Positions 1-6,612 of a stretch of DNA of 8,993 nt are shown one piece after another. Made by a program: the position numbers and the translations under genes. The stretch lies in NCBI GenBank assembly GCA_022712775.1, contig JAFLJZ010000181.1, positions 1 through 8,993 of the forward strand, written 5' to 3'. Each line of letters begins with the position of its first letter. Positions within the stretch are counted from its first letter, which is position 1. The stretch comes from Sulfurimonas sp. Its GTDB lineage: Bacteria > Campylobacterota > Campylobacteria > Campylobacterales > Sulfurimonadaceae. The notes beneath the pieces are model-generated. The model was not told the origin of the DNA, ran no database searches, and saw nothing but the letters and a program-made list of their open reading frames with translations.

Positions 1-11
1 GGTTTATAAAG

Positions 12-814
12 ATGAAAAGTATAACAGTAATCTTCCTCCTCCTCTTCATTTTTCTTAGTACTACACTCCACGCATACAATTTAGAGAATATGGTAAAAAA
101 AGTAAAAGTAGAACTAAGAGTTGCTCTTATCATAGGGAATGATAAATATACTACTCTTAAAAATTTGAAAAATCCTTTAAACGATGCAAGACTTATGAAA
201 GAAATACTCAAAAAAATGGCTTTACTGTTATCTACAAAGAGAATGCAAAGATAAAAGATATGAAAAAACTTCTTAAAAAATTTGCTCATAAAATTTCTAA
301 AGGTGGTATAGGTTTTTACTATTTCGCTGGTTATAGTGTGAATGTAGATGGAAAAAATTATTTAGTAGGTATAGATGCATTACTAGATAATAAAGAATAT
401 ATCGAGCATGAGGCTATACCACTCAACAATATTATAAAGAAGATGAGAAATGCTGGTAATCGACTTAATATTATTATCTCAGATACTTGTCGCAACACTA
501 TTTCTTTAAATACTTTTGGGCACAACCATTTTGGTAGAGGTGTGGGAAGAGGATTAACTTCCATATCAAATACCGAAGATATATTTTTAGCTTACTCAAC
601 AGCTACTGGAGAGATAGTGAGAGATGGTGAAAAAGGCTCTAATGGTATATTAACAAAGTATTTTGTGCAGAATCTTAAAAAAGAGGGGGCTACCATAAAA
701 GAAATTTTCAACAAAACAAGAGCAGATGTGTATGAACATACCAATAGCAAAAAAAATGTTAGTGCCTATAATCAAATTATGAAAGATTTCTTTTTTATAC
801 TACCTATCAGATAA
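12..814 (+). pseudogene. Exported caspase-like (peptidase C14) protein, frameshifted and lacking the catalytic His
   Basis: Two reading frames join into one protein: 12-254 gives a signal peptide (residues 1-21, ending LHA) plus the caspase start RVALIIGNDKY...NPLNDARLMKEILKK, and the -1 frame continues from about 215 with NGFTVIYKENAKIKDMKKLL. Adding one A to the A run at 210-216 restores a continuous protein of 267 residues. The p20-like core is clear: GGIGFYYFAG, VDGKNYLVGIDA, IISDTCRN and FLAYSTATGE. Family members usually read YFAGHG at the catalytic His; here it is YFAGYS, so His is Tyr (residue 108 of the restored protein), while the nucleophile Cys (residue 160, DTCR) is kept. The C-terminal end looks complete, so damage is confined to the frameshift and the His site. 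The ATG at 12 is supported by the signal peptide; too little upstream sequence is present to judge a ribosome binding site. Likely a decaying or non-catalytic periplasmic protein; a sequencing error in the A run is the main alternative. Confidence 0.82.
210..216 (+). other. A7 homopolymer at the frameshift site of the caspase-like gene
   Basis: The upstream frame reads ctc-aaa-aaa-atg and reaches a stop at 252-254. Reading aaa-aaa-aat-ggc-ttt instead continues the caspase fold without interruption into the downstream frame. Eight A would keep one frame and seven are present. The site is therefore either a one-base deletion in a slippage-prone tract, a reversible length variant, or a base-calling error. 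A seven-A run can also allow limited transcriptional slippage, so some full-length product is possible. Confidence 0.75.
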
Positions 815-916
815 AAGATTCTTCGAAATATTAGATTTTAGTATTTTTATAATATATAAAAAAATATGAATAATTAATTGCTATAATACGCGAAAGTCAT
901 TGTATTAAGGATTCAG
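815..916 (+). other. Intergenic region between the caspase-like gene and the hydrolase gene
   Basis: About 100 very AT-rich bases. It holds the hydrolase promoter and ribosome binding site near its right end, plus an all-A/T inverted repeat (844-851 with 855-862, loop of three). That repeat has no G or C and no clean downstream T run, so I do not call it a terminator. A second TATAAT at 848-853 is a weaker promoter candidate because it lacks the TG extension. Confidence 0.5.
879..887 (+). promoter_or_regulatory. Extended -10 promoter for the secreted hydrolase gene
   Basis: TGCTATAAT is a perfect -10 hexamer (882-887) with the TGn extension. No -35 is recognisable, which is normal for the main sigma factor in Campylobacterota. 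A start of transcription near 893-895 is inferred, leaving a short leader that carries AAGG at 907-910, six bases before the ATG at 917. Confidence 0.65.
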
Positions 917-2269
917 ATGAAAAATTTCTTCATTTTCGCGTTACCATTGTTTTTAGTTATGTTTATTCAAGATATATCTGCTTATTCTTTTGATGATACA
1001 GCAAAGTTAGATAAGAGAATTATTGGTATCTATAAAACAAAAAGTGAAGGGAAAATGCTTTTCCTTAGAGATGAAAATACAAAAGTAAAAAAAATAAACA
1101 ATACAAACTTTATAGAAATAGAGTTTGGTAATAGTCTCGTTCTTTACAAGTACACTCTAAAGTATGGTGTCTTAATCCTTTACAATGTACAACCTAAAAG
1201 TAGTATGCTAGATTTTGAAATTGTTGATACTTTATGTAATGCGATAGACTTTGATAGTACGTACTTATGTGAAAATGCACAGTTTCGTCATGTTATAGCA
1301 GAAGAAAAAAAGGGCAGAAAAAATTATCAAAAAGCGATACAAGATTATTTATTTCGTTTTGGAGAGAGTTTTGATACAGAGGTTGATGCATTAACAATAA
1401 AAAACCTATCAGTAGATTTACCAAGTAGCATTAGAAATACTGCTGAAACAACCGCTACATTAATATACAAAAATTTTAACTCACTTCAAGTAGACTATCA
1501 ATATTCTAAAGAGTCTTTATGGTTCTTGTCATTAGGTGATAATAGTGTAAATATTTATATTAACGGACTTGATTTTAGAGATGGAACACCGAGTAATAGT
1601 GCACGACATGATTTACATAAAGAAGATTGGAAACCTTATTATAAATCAAATGTATTAAGCTCTGATTACAATATCATCTATAGTTGGGATTCATCAGAGG
1701 GGATTACAAAAAAAAACACGCAACAACTTGAAAAAATAATTAAATTTATATTTAAAAATAATCCGAATAACCCGATAAAAGTAATAGCACACTCTCATGG
1801 TGGAAACTTAGCAAAGCAAGTACTTGTAAACCTCGCACAGGTTAATATTAATATGCAAAATATTAGACTTGTAACATTAGCTACTCCACATAAAGGGATT
1901 AAAGAGATAGATTCAACTACCAAGATTTTTGTTCCAATGGCAGAGATTATATATGATATGTTTTCTTTTGATTTTGATAAGCATGAGCAAGTTATTCAAG
2001 CAGGAAAGCGTTTATATAGTGGAGCATATGATCAACTCAAAAAGTATAAAGACAATGGATATTTACAGGAATTAAATAAAGAGTATCTTCTCTTTAAACT
2101 AGAAGAGCAGACAACCTTTATTGCTGGAAGGAATGATAAAATAGTAAATGAAGATAGTAGTCTGTTTTTAGATGTTGGTGGTGTTAAAAAGCATGTAGAC
2201 AATTCACATAGCAATATTGTAAATTCTCCAGATAAAGAGATATTTACTATAATTTCTCAAATAAAATAA
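917..2269 (+). CDS. Secreted alpha/beta-hydrolase, lipase/esterase-like
   Basis: Protein of 450 residues with a signal peptide (about 1-22, ending ISA), so probably periplasmic or released. The C-terminal half is an alpha/beta-hydrolase of lipase type: a strand and oxyanion-type turn at INGL (215-218), the nucleophile elbow AHSHGG with Ser293 (Ala in place of the first Gly of GxSxG, as in some bacterial lipases), LATPHKG after it, Asp407 in GRNDKIV and His431 in NSHSNI. The spacing and order Ser-Asp-His fit a complete triad. Residues about 23-200 match nothing I recognise; they hold the only two cysteines (Cys107 and Cys118), which could form a disulphide after export. The ATG at 917 is fixed by the signal peptide and AAGG at 907-910. 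It has its own promoter and lies beside another exported protein gene, not in the nad operon. Ester or lipid hydrolysis is inferred from the fold; the substrate is unknown. Confidence 0.82.
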   Translation: MKNFFIFALPLFLVMFIQDISAYSFDDTAKLDKRIIGIYKTKSEGKMLFLRDENTKVKKINNTNFIEIEFGNSLVLYKYTLKYGVLILYNVQPKSSMLDFEIVDTLCNAIDFDSTYLCENAQFRHVIAEEKKGRKNYQKAIQDYLFRFGESFDTEVDALTIKNLSVDLPSSIRNTAETTATLIYKNFNSLQVDYQYSKESLWFLSLGDNSVNIYINGLDFRDGTPSNSARHDLHKEDWKPYYKSNVLSSDYNIIYSWDSSEGITKKNTQQLEKIIKFIFKNNPNNPIKVIAHSHGGNLAKQVLVNLAQVNINMQNIRLVTLATPHKGIKEIDSTTKIFVPMAEIIYDMFSFDFDKHEQVIQAGKRLYSGAYDQLKKYKDNGYLQELNKEYLLFKLEEQTTFIAGRNDKIVNEDSSLFLDVGGVKKHVDNSHSNIVNSPDKEIFTIISQIK

Positions 2270-2294
2270 AGCTAATTTTTAGAAAATAAATTTT

Positions 2295-2303
2295 TGATAT
2301 AAT
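2295..2303 (+). promoter_or_regulatory. Extended -10 promoter upstream of nadA
   Basis: TGATATAAT gives a perfect -10 hexamer (2298-2303) preceded by TG, with no visible -35. Transcription would start near 2310, about 25 bases ahead of the nadA GTG. I see no G/C-containing hairpin with a T run between the hydrolase stop and this box, so read-through from upstream is possible. No operator for a NAD-responsive repressor could be recognised. Confidence 0.65.
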
Positions 2304-2322
2304 TAGATTAATATAAATATAG

Positions 2323-2327
2323 TAGGA
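2323..2327 (+). promoter_or_regulatory. Ribosome binding site that fixes the nadA GTG start
   Basis: TAGGA ends six bases before the GTG at 2334. This spacing, and the fit of the following residues to the NadA N-terminus, supports GTG as the start codon. Confidence 0.6.
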
Positions 2328-2333
2328 CATTTT

Positions 2334-3332
2334 GTGCAATACACCAACGAAGAATTAAAACAAAATATTGAAGAACTTAAAAATAAACTTGATGTAACAG
2401 TTGTTGCCCATTTTTATCAAAGAGATGAGGTTTTTGAGATAGCTGATATTACAGGTGATTCTCTTGAACTCGCAGTAAGAACAAGAGATGATGATGCAGA
2501 GTTCATACTCTTTTGTGGTGTTGCTTTTATGGGGCAAAGTGTTAAAGTACTTTCACCAAATAAAAGAGTTGTTATGCCTAAAGTTGCCTGTTGTGCAATG
2601 GCAAAAATGATAGATGGTATTTACTTTGACGAATCAATAGCCTTTATGCAAGAACATGGAATAAACAAAGAAAATATTTTACCTATCACATATATAAACT
2701 CAAATGCAGATGTAAAAGCTAGGGTTGGTGAAATGGGTGGACTTGTATGTACTAGTTCAAATGCGAAAATTATTATTGCAGATGCATTAAAAGAAGGAAA
2801 AAAAATCCTCTTTGTTCCAGATAGATGCTTAGGACAGAATATTGGTAATCAAATGGGATTAAAGTCTATGGTGATTGGAGATGGTACAAATCCTAATGAG
2901 TGTGACATTATTTGTTATGATGGATTTTGTTCAGTTCACCAACTCTTTAGTATAGATGACATTGATTTTTACAGAAAAAAATTTCCAGGAATTTTAATAG
3001 CTGTACACCCTGAATGTGACCCTGCTATCTGTGATGCTTCAGACTTTGTTGGGTCAACTTCTCAACTCATTAAATATATAACAGAACTTCCTCCTGAGCA
3101 AAAAGTTGCAGTGGGAACAGAGTTTAATATGGTGAACCGTTTACGTTCAAAGAATACTTATATTCTTTCTTCAACAAAACCAGAATGTCCAACTATGAAT
3201 GAAACAACACTAGAAGATGTATACATTACATTAAAAGCAATTGATGATGGTGAGCCTATAAATGAGATTTTTGTAGAAAAAAGCACTCAAAAATGGGCAA
3301 AAATTGCCTTAGAGAGAATGTTGGCCTTATGA
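2334..3332 (+). CDS. nadA: Quinolinate synthase NadA
   Basis: Cytoplasmic [4Fe-4S] enzyme that condenses iminoaspartate with dihydroxyacetone phosphate to quinolinate, the second step of de novo NAD synthesis from aspartate. The 332 residues show the family signatures: VVAHFYQRDEVFEIAD and GDSLELA near the N-terminus, FCGVAFMGQSVKVLSP, then the three cluster cysteines, Cys87 (CCAMAKM), Cys199 (GFCSVH) and Cys285 (PECPTMNE). AVHPECDP and VGST in the third domain also match. Cys87 is preceded by a second cysteine, Cys86, where relatives have Thr or similar; alignment with ATCAMA-type sequences points to Cys87 as the ligand. It begins with GTG. Its stop overlaps the nadC start as ATGA, so the pair is probably translationally coupled. 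No nadB is in the window. Confidence 0.96.
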   Translation: MQYTNEELKQNIEELKNKLDVTVVAHFYQRDEVFEIADITGDSLELAVRTRDDDAEFILFCGVAFMGQSVKVLSPNKRVVMPKVACCAMAKMIDGIYFDESIAFMQEHGINKENILPITYINSNADVKARVGEMGGLVCTSSNAKIIIADALKEGKKILFVPDRCLGQNIGNQMGLKSMVIGDGTNPNECDIICYDGFCSVHQLFSIDDIDFYRKKFPGILIAVHPECDPAICDASDFVGSTSQLIKYITELPPEQKVAVGTEFNMVNRLRSKNTYILSSTKPECPTMNETTLEDVYITLKAIDDGEPINEIFVEKSTQKWAKIALERMLAL

Positions 3333-4144
3333 TAAAAGAATTTGTACAAGAAAGTTTAGCGCAAGATGTAGGTCGTGGAGATTTATATGCCTTAGTCGAG
3401 AGAAGTGTTGAATGTAAAGCAGATATTATAGCAAAATGTGATGGGGTAATGGCTGGACAAAAATATATAGATGTCCTTGCCGAACTTGAAGGTTTTAATA
3501 TTGTATGGGCCAAACGAGATTCAAAAACTTTTATAAAGGGAGAGGTTTTAGCAATCCTTCGGGGTGGTTCTCATACAATTCTCAAAGTTGAAAGAACAGT
3601 TTTAAATATTATTCTCCATGCGAGTTCTATAGCAACACTAACAAGAAAATATGTTGAACTTATTGAACCTTATGGTGTCAAGCTTTTAGATACAAGAAAA
3701 ACGAGACCACTTTTAAGAGTATTTGAAAAGTATGCAACACGTTGTGGAGGGGCTGTAAACCATAGAATGGGTTTAGATGATTCTCTTATGATTAAAGATA
3801 CCCATTTAAAAACGATTAAAAATCTAGCAGACTATATTAAAAAAGCGAGAAAGCAAATTCCATTTACGGCTAAGATTGAGGTTGAAGCTGAGAGTTTTGA
3901 AGTTGCTTGTGAGGCTATGAAAGCTGGAAGTGATATAGTAATGTGTGACAACATGATTCCAAATCAGATTTATGAGATTGTAAAGTATAGAGATGAAAAC
4001 TTTCCTCATATTCTTTTAGAAGCAAGCGGAAATATCTCTTTAGATACTATAGAATCGTATGCAAAATGTGGAGTAGATGCAATAAGCAGTGGCTCATTGA
4101 CACATCAAGCAAATTGGATAGATTTATCCATGAAAATGGATTAA
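3329..4144 (+). CDS. nadC: Nicotinate-nucleotide pyrophosphorylase (carboxylating) NadC
   Basis: Converts quinolinate and phosphoribosyl pyrophosphate to nicotinate mononucleotide with loss of CO2, directly after NadA in NAD synthesis. The 271 residues carry the type II phosphoribosyltransferase signatures: DVGRGDL near the N-terminus, LDTRKTRP (Asp121-Pro127), RCGG and NHRMGLDDSLMIKDTH (Arg138 to His159, with Lys156), KIEVEAES (Glu184 and Glu186), DIVMCDNM (Asp207) and LEASGNI with AISSGSLTH near the end. I place the start at the ATG at 3329, inside an ATGA overlap with the nadA stop, because NadC proteins begin a few residues before the ExLxxDxGRGDL motif. An in-frame ATG at 3293 would add 12 residues that lie wholly within nadA and resemble nothing in the family. 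Confidence 0.95.
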   Translation: MIKEFVQESLAQDVGRGDLYALVERSVECKADIIAKCDGVMAGQKYIDVLAELEGFNIVWAKRDSKTFIKGEVLAILRGGSHTILKVERTVLNIILHASSIATLTRKYVELIEPYGVKLLDTRKTRPLLRVFEKYATRCGGAVNHRMGLDDSLMIKDTHLKTIKNLADYIKKARKQIPFTAKIEVEAESFEVACEAMKAGSDIVMCDNMIPNQIYEIVKYRDENFPHILLEASGNISLDTIESYAKCGVDAISSGSLTHQANWIDLSMKMD

Positions 4145-4157
4145 TCACTAATCCTCC

Positions 4158-5213
4158 ATGGCTGACGATCAGGAAAAAACAGAAGAACCCACCCCCAAGA
4201 AGATAGAAGATGCCCGTAAAGAAGGTAATGTTCCAAAATCCCAAGATGCTTCAGGTGTTATAACTCTTTTTGCAGCTATTCTTGCTGTGTTGATGCTTTT
4301 TCCTTTTATGGCAAAGCATGTTATTTTACTTTTTCAGTATTATTTTTCACTTCATGGTACCCCGCTTGATAAAGCTTTTATGATTGATATAGCTATCGTA
4401 ACTTTTCAACATACTCTTTTAATTGTTATGCCATTGGCTATTGTTGTAGCTATCGCAGGTGTTATTGCTGCTTTAGCGCAGTTTGGATTTTTGTTTACAG
4501 TAGATGCAATTCAACCAAAATTTAGTAAATTAGACCCGATTAAAGGAACTAAAAACCTTTTTTCTATGAAAAAACTTATAGAGGGTGTGAAAATAACTTT
4601 TAAATCTTTTACAACCTTAGGTGTTGGGTTTATATTTTTCTTTCTTTTTATAGAAGAACTTCCTACTGTAGCTTTATTTTCTTTGCCAGATCAGCTAGAT
4701 TGGCTTGTTGAAAAAATGATAATAATTGCTTTTGTGATGCTCTTTGTTATTTTTATATTTGCTATTATTGATCTTATTATTGTGAGAAAACAATATTTTG
4801 ATGGCTTAAAAATGAGTAAGCAAGAAGTAAAAGATGAGATGAAAAATATGGATGGGGATCCACTGATAAAAGCAAAAATCAAACAAAAACAGATGGAAAT
4901 GTCACGTCAACGCATGATGTCAGAAGTTCCAAATGCTGATGTAGTTATAACCAACCCTACGCATTATGCAGTAGCCCTCAAATATGATGAGACAAAACGT
5001 GCTCCAGTAGTTGTTGCTAAAGGTATGGATACTATTGCACAAAATATTAAAAAAATTGCACGAGAGAATAATGTACATATAGTTCAGAATCCTCCACTAG
5101 CACGAAGTTTATATAATGAAGTTGAAGTGGAAAAACCGATTCCAGAAGCACTTTTTGAAGCAGTTGCTGAAGTTCTTGCTTATGTTTACAAGATGAATAA
5201 AGGCAAGCGTTAG
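4158..5213 (+). CDS. flhB: Flagellar type III export switch protein FlhB
   Basis: Inner-membrane part of the flagellar export gate that switches substrate class from rod/hook to filament by self-cleavage. Its 351 residues match full-length FlhB: the hallmark N-terminus EKTEEPTPKKIEDARKEG, four membrane segments (about 33-60, 85-112, 152-170 and 186-208), the FDGLKMSKQEVKDEMKN linker with GDP, and the cleavage site NPTH at 266-269 (cut expected between Asn266 and Pro267). VAKGMDTIAQNIKKIA and the NPPLARSLY motif complete the cytoplasmic domain. This is the full protein and not the short C-terminal paralogue that some Campylobacterota also carry. It starts 13 bases after nadC. An in-frame stop at 4149-4151 leaves the ATG at 4158 as the only reasonable start, although no Shine-Dalgarno sequence precedes it. 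Confidence 0.96.
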   Translation: MADDQEKTEEPTPKKIEDARKEGNVPKSQDASGVITLFAAILAVLMLFPFMAKHVILLFQYYFSLHGTPLDKAFMIDIAIVTFQHTLLIVMPLAIVVAIAGVIAALAQFGFLFTVDAIQPKFSKLDPIKGTKNLFSMKKLIEGVKITFKSFTTLGVGFIFFFLFIEELPTVALFSLPDQLDWLVEKMIIIAFVMLFVIFIFAIIDLIIVRKQYFDGLKMSKQEVKDEMKNMDGDPLIKAKIKQKQMEMSRQRMMSEVPNADVVITNPTHYAVALKYDETKRAPVVVAKGMDTIAQNIKKIARENNVHIVQNPPLARSLYNEVEVEKPIPEALFEAVAEVLAYVYKMNKGKR

Positions 5214-5217
5214 AATC

Positions 5218-5240
5218 AAAATGAAGGCTTCTCTTCATTT
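5218..5240 (+). repeat. Inverted repeat (hairpin) between flhB and the small acidic gene
   Basis: AAATGAAG (5219-5226) pairs with CTTCATTT (5233-5240); a further G-U pair would leave a CTTC tetraloop. The stem is AT-rich and is followed by ATAAAATAAATT and not a T run, so it is at best a weak terminator or a processing/stability element in a read-through transcript. Confidence 0.4.
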
Positions 5241-5264
5241 ATAAAATAAATTAAGGAATAAAAA

Positions 5265-5636
5265 ATGAGTGAACAAACAAGAATATTAGCCGAGATATAT
5301 GAGCTAATTATGAGTATATTAAAAAAAGGAACTCCAACAATTGAAGATGGTGTTAAGATTGAAGAACTTGAAGATTTATTGCATCTCCAAAAGTGTTTTT
5401 TAAAACTTAATGATACAGATGATAAGTCTCAAGGAGAAGAGATAGCAAGTTTGTTTTTTGCTCATGATTCTACCCAAGCAATTAACAAAATGATTGTATA
5501 TAAAATTACACCTGAGGATTTTTTTGGATTTATAGAATACCATTATGATGATGAACATCCAGATGAAGATTTGGCAGAGATGTTTACAGATGTATTTATT
5601 AAAGATGTTGGGGTGTCTTATCTTTCAAAATCTTAA
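5265..5636 (+). CDS. Small acidic protein of unknown function
   Basis: I do not recognise this 123-residue protein. It has no signal peptide or membrane segment and should be cytoplasmic. It is markedly acidic: by my count 27 Asp/Glu against 11 Lys/Arg, with dense patches such as EHPDEDLAEM near the C-terminus. The N-terminal third looks helical (LAEIYELIMSILKK, then EELEDLLHLQKCFLKL) and there is one cysteine. The ribosome binding site is good: AAGGA (5253-5257), seven bases before the ATG. It lies between flhB and the DHH phosphoesterase gene, separated from each by 36-51 bases, so it is probably co-transcribed with them. Codon use matches its neighbours. It is probably a conserved lineage-specific protein; no function can be inferred from position alone. 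Confidence 0.8.
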   Translation: MSEQTRILAEIYELIMSILKKGTPTIEDGVKIEELEDLLHLQKCFLKLNDTDDKSQGEEIASLFFAHDSTQAINKMIVYKITPEDFFGFIEYHYDDEHPDEDLAEMFTDVFIKDVGVSYLSKS

Positions 5637-5658
5637 TAGATAGAAAATAGAAAAAGAG

Positions 5659-5664
5659 TATAAT
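5659..5664 (+). promoter_or_regulatory. Internal -10 box just ahead of the DHH phosphoesterase gene, suggesting a leaderless mRNA
   Basis: TATAAT lies only eight bases before the ATG at 5673. A transcript from this box would begin about 5671-5673, at or next to the start codon. No Shine-Dalgarno sequence is correctly placed in front of this ATG, which fits leaderless translation. The hexamer also contains the only in-frame upstream stop (TAA at 5661-5663), so the start cannot lie further upstream. Confidence 0.5.
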
Positions 5665-5672
5665 TCCAAATA

Positions 5673-6611
5673 ATGAACGATATAATTAAAAGAATAAATA
5701 CTGCCAAACATATTGTTGTTATCGCACATATGAATCCTGATGCGGATTCTTTAAGTAGTGCAAGTGCTATGTACACATATATCTTACAACTGCATAAGAA
5801 AGTATCGTTTTTTTGTGTTAGCAAAGATATTAGTAAACATTTTTCATTTATTCCTTGGTTTGATAAAATTAGAAATACATTTCCTAGTTCTGCAGACTTA
5901 GCAATTTCCTTAGATTGTGCAAGTGCCTCTCGTTTGGGTGTTGATATGCAATGTGATTTGATTAATATAGACCATCATGCAAGTAATAAAAAATACGCAA
6001 AATTTAATTTAATAGACAGCTCTTGTATTAGTACAACACAGGTTCTTTATACTTTTTTTAAATCAAATCAAATAAAGATAAATAAAAAAATGGCAACAGC
6101 ATTATATGCAGGTCTTTTGGATGATTCAGATGGTTTCTTATCTGATAGTGTTGATGGCATGACCTTTGCTTTAGCAAAGGAGTTAGTAGAGCTTGGTGCA
6201 GACTATAAAGTATGTAATAAATTTCTAAAAAGATATGAAACCCTAGCTGGTTTAAGATTAAAAGCTATAATGTTATCAAATATGAAGCTAGTAAATAATG
6301 CGCAAGTTGCATTACATTTAGTAAGTCGTGAAGACCTGAAAAAATCAGGTGCTTTAGATGAAGATTGCGAAAAGGCATTAGAAGAATCTTTGAACTTAGT
6401 AACTGTTAAGGTAGCGGTTCTCCTACGAGAAAATGAGGACTTATCTTTAAAAGCATCTTTACGCGTTGATGGTAATTTAAATGCTTTAGATATAGCATCA
6501 AAATATAATGGTGGTGGACATCAAAGTAGAGCAGGGTTTATTTTAAATTCAGACTATACTTTACAAAGCGCATCAGAAGAAATTTTAGAACTAATAAATA
6601 AGGAAATATAA
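5673..6611 (+). CDS. DHH/DHHA1 family phosphoesterase (NrnA-like)
   Basis: Cytoplasmic metal-dependent phosphoesterase of the RecJ/NrnA superfamily, likely degrading short oligonucleotides (nanoRNA), pAp or a cyclic-dinucleotide product; the exact substrate cannot be told from sequence. In its 312 residues the DHH domain has motif I AHMNPDADSLSS (His19, Asp23, Asp25), motif II SLDCAS (Asp81), the DHH signature IDHHAS (Asp100-His102) and motif IV GLLDDSDGF (Asp151). The C-terminal DHHA1 domain ends with LRVDGN and the nucleotide-binding GGGH (280-283). All metal ligands expected for an active enzyme are present. The length is normal for NrnA-like proteins. The start lacks a Shine-Dalgarno sequence and sits next to a -10 box. 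Its last codons contain the AAGGA that serves the next gene, so the two are coupled. Confidence 0.9.
   Translation: MNDIIKRINTAKHIVVIAHMNPDADSLSSASAMYTYILQLHKKVSFFCVSKDISKHFSFIPWFDKIRNTFPSSADLAISLDCASASRLGVDMQCDLINIDHHASNKKYAKFNLIDSSCISTTQVLYTFFKSNQIKINKKMATALYAGLLDDSDGFLSDSVDGMTFALAKELVELGADYKVCNKFLKRYETLAGLRLKAIMLSNMKLVNNAQVALHLVSREDLKKSGALDEDCEKALEESLNLVTVKVAVLLRENEDLSLKASLRVDGNLNALDIASKYNGGGHQSRAGFILNSDYTLQSASEEILELINKEI
6600..6604 (+). promoter_or_regulatory. Ribosome binding site of the M23 peptidase gene, inside the end of the DHH gene
   Basis: AAGGA ends eight bases before the TTG at 6613 and lies within the last codons of the DHH gene, whose stop is at 6609-6611. This supports the TTG start and coupled translation. 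Confidence 0.6.
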
Positions 6612-6612
6612 T

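Noticed and set aside
31..47. CCT/CTC short tandem repeat in the signal peptide region of the caspase-like gene
   Set aside because: Only about three imperfect units that encode leucines of the signal peptide; too short to be considered a variable repeat.
207..218. Classical programmed -1 ribosomal frameshift in the caspase-like gene
   Set aside because: The in-frame heptamer would be C AAA AAA, a poor slippery site, and I see no downstream stem-loop. Mutation, tract-length change or transcriptional slippage explains it better.
844..862. A/T-only inverted repeat as terminator of the caspase-like gene
   Set aside because: The stem has no G/C pairs and a three-base loop, and no clean T run follows. 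It is expected by chance in such AT-rich DNA.
3293..3328. Upstream ATG giving NadC 12 extra residues
   Set aside because: The extension lies entirely within nadA, lacks family similarity, and the ATG at 3329 in an ATGA overlap matches the normal NadC N-terminus.
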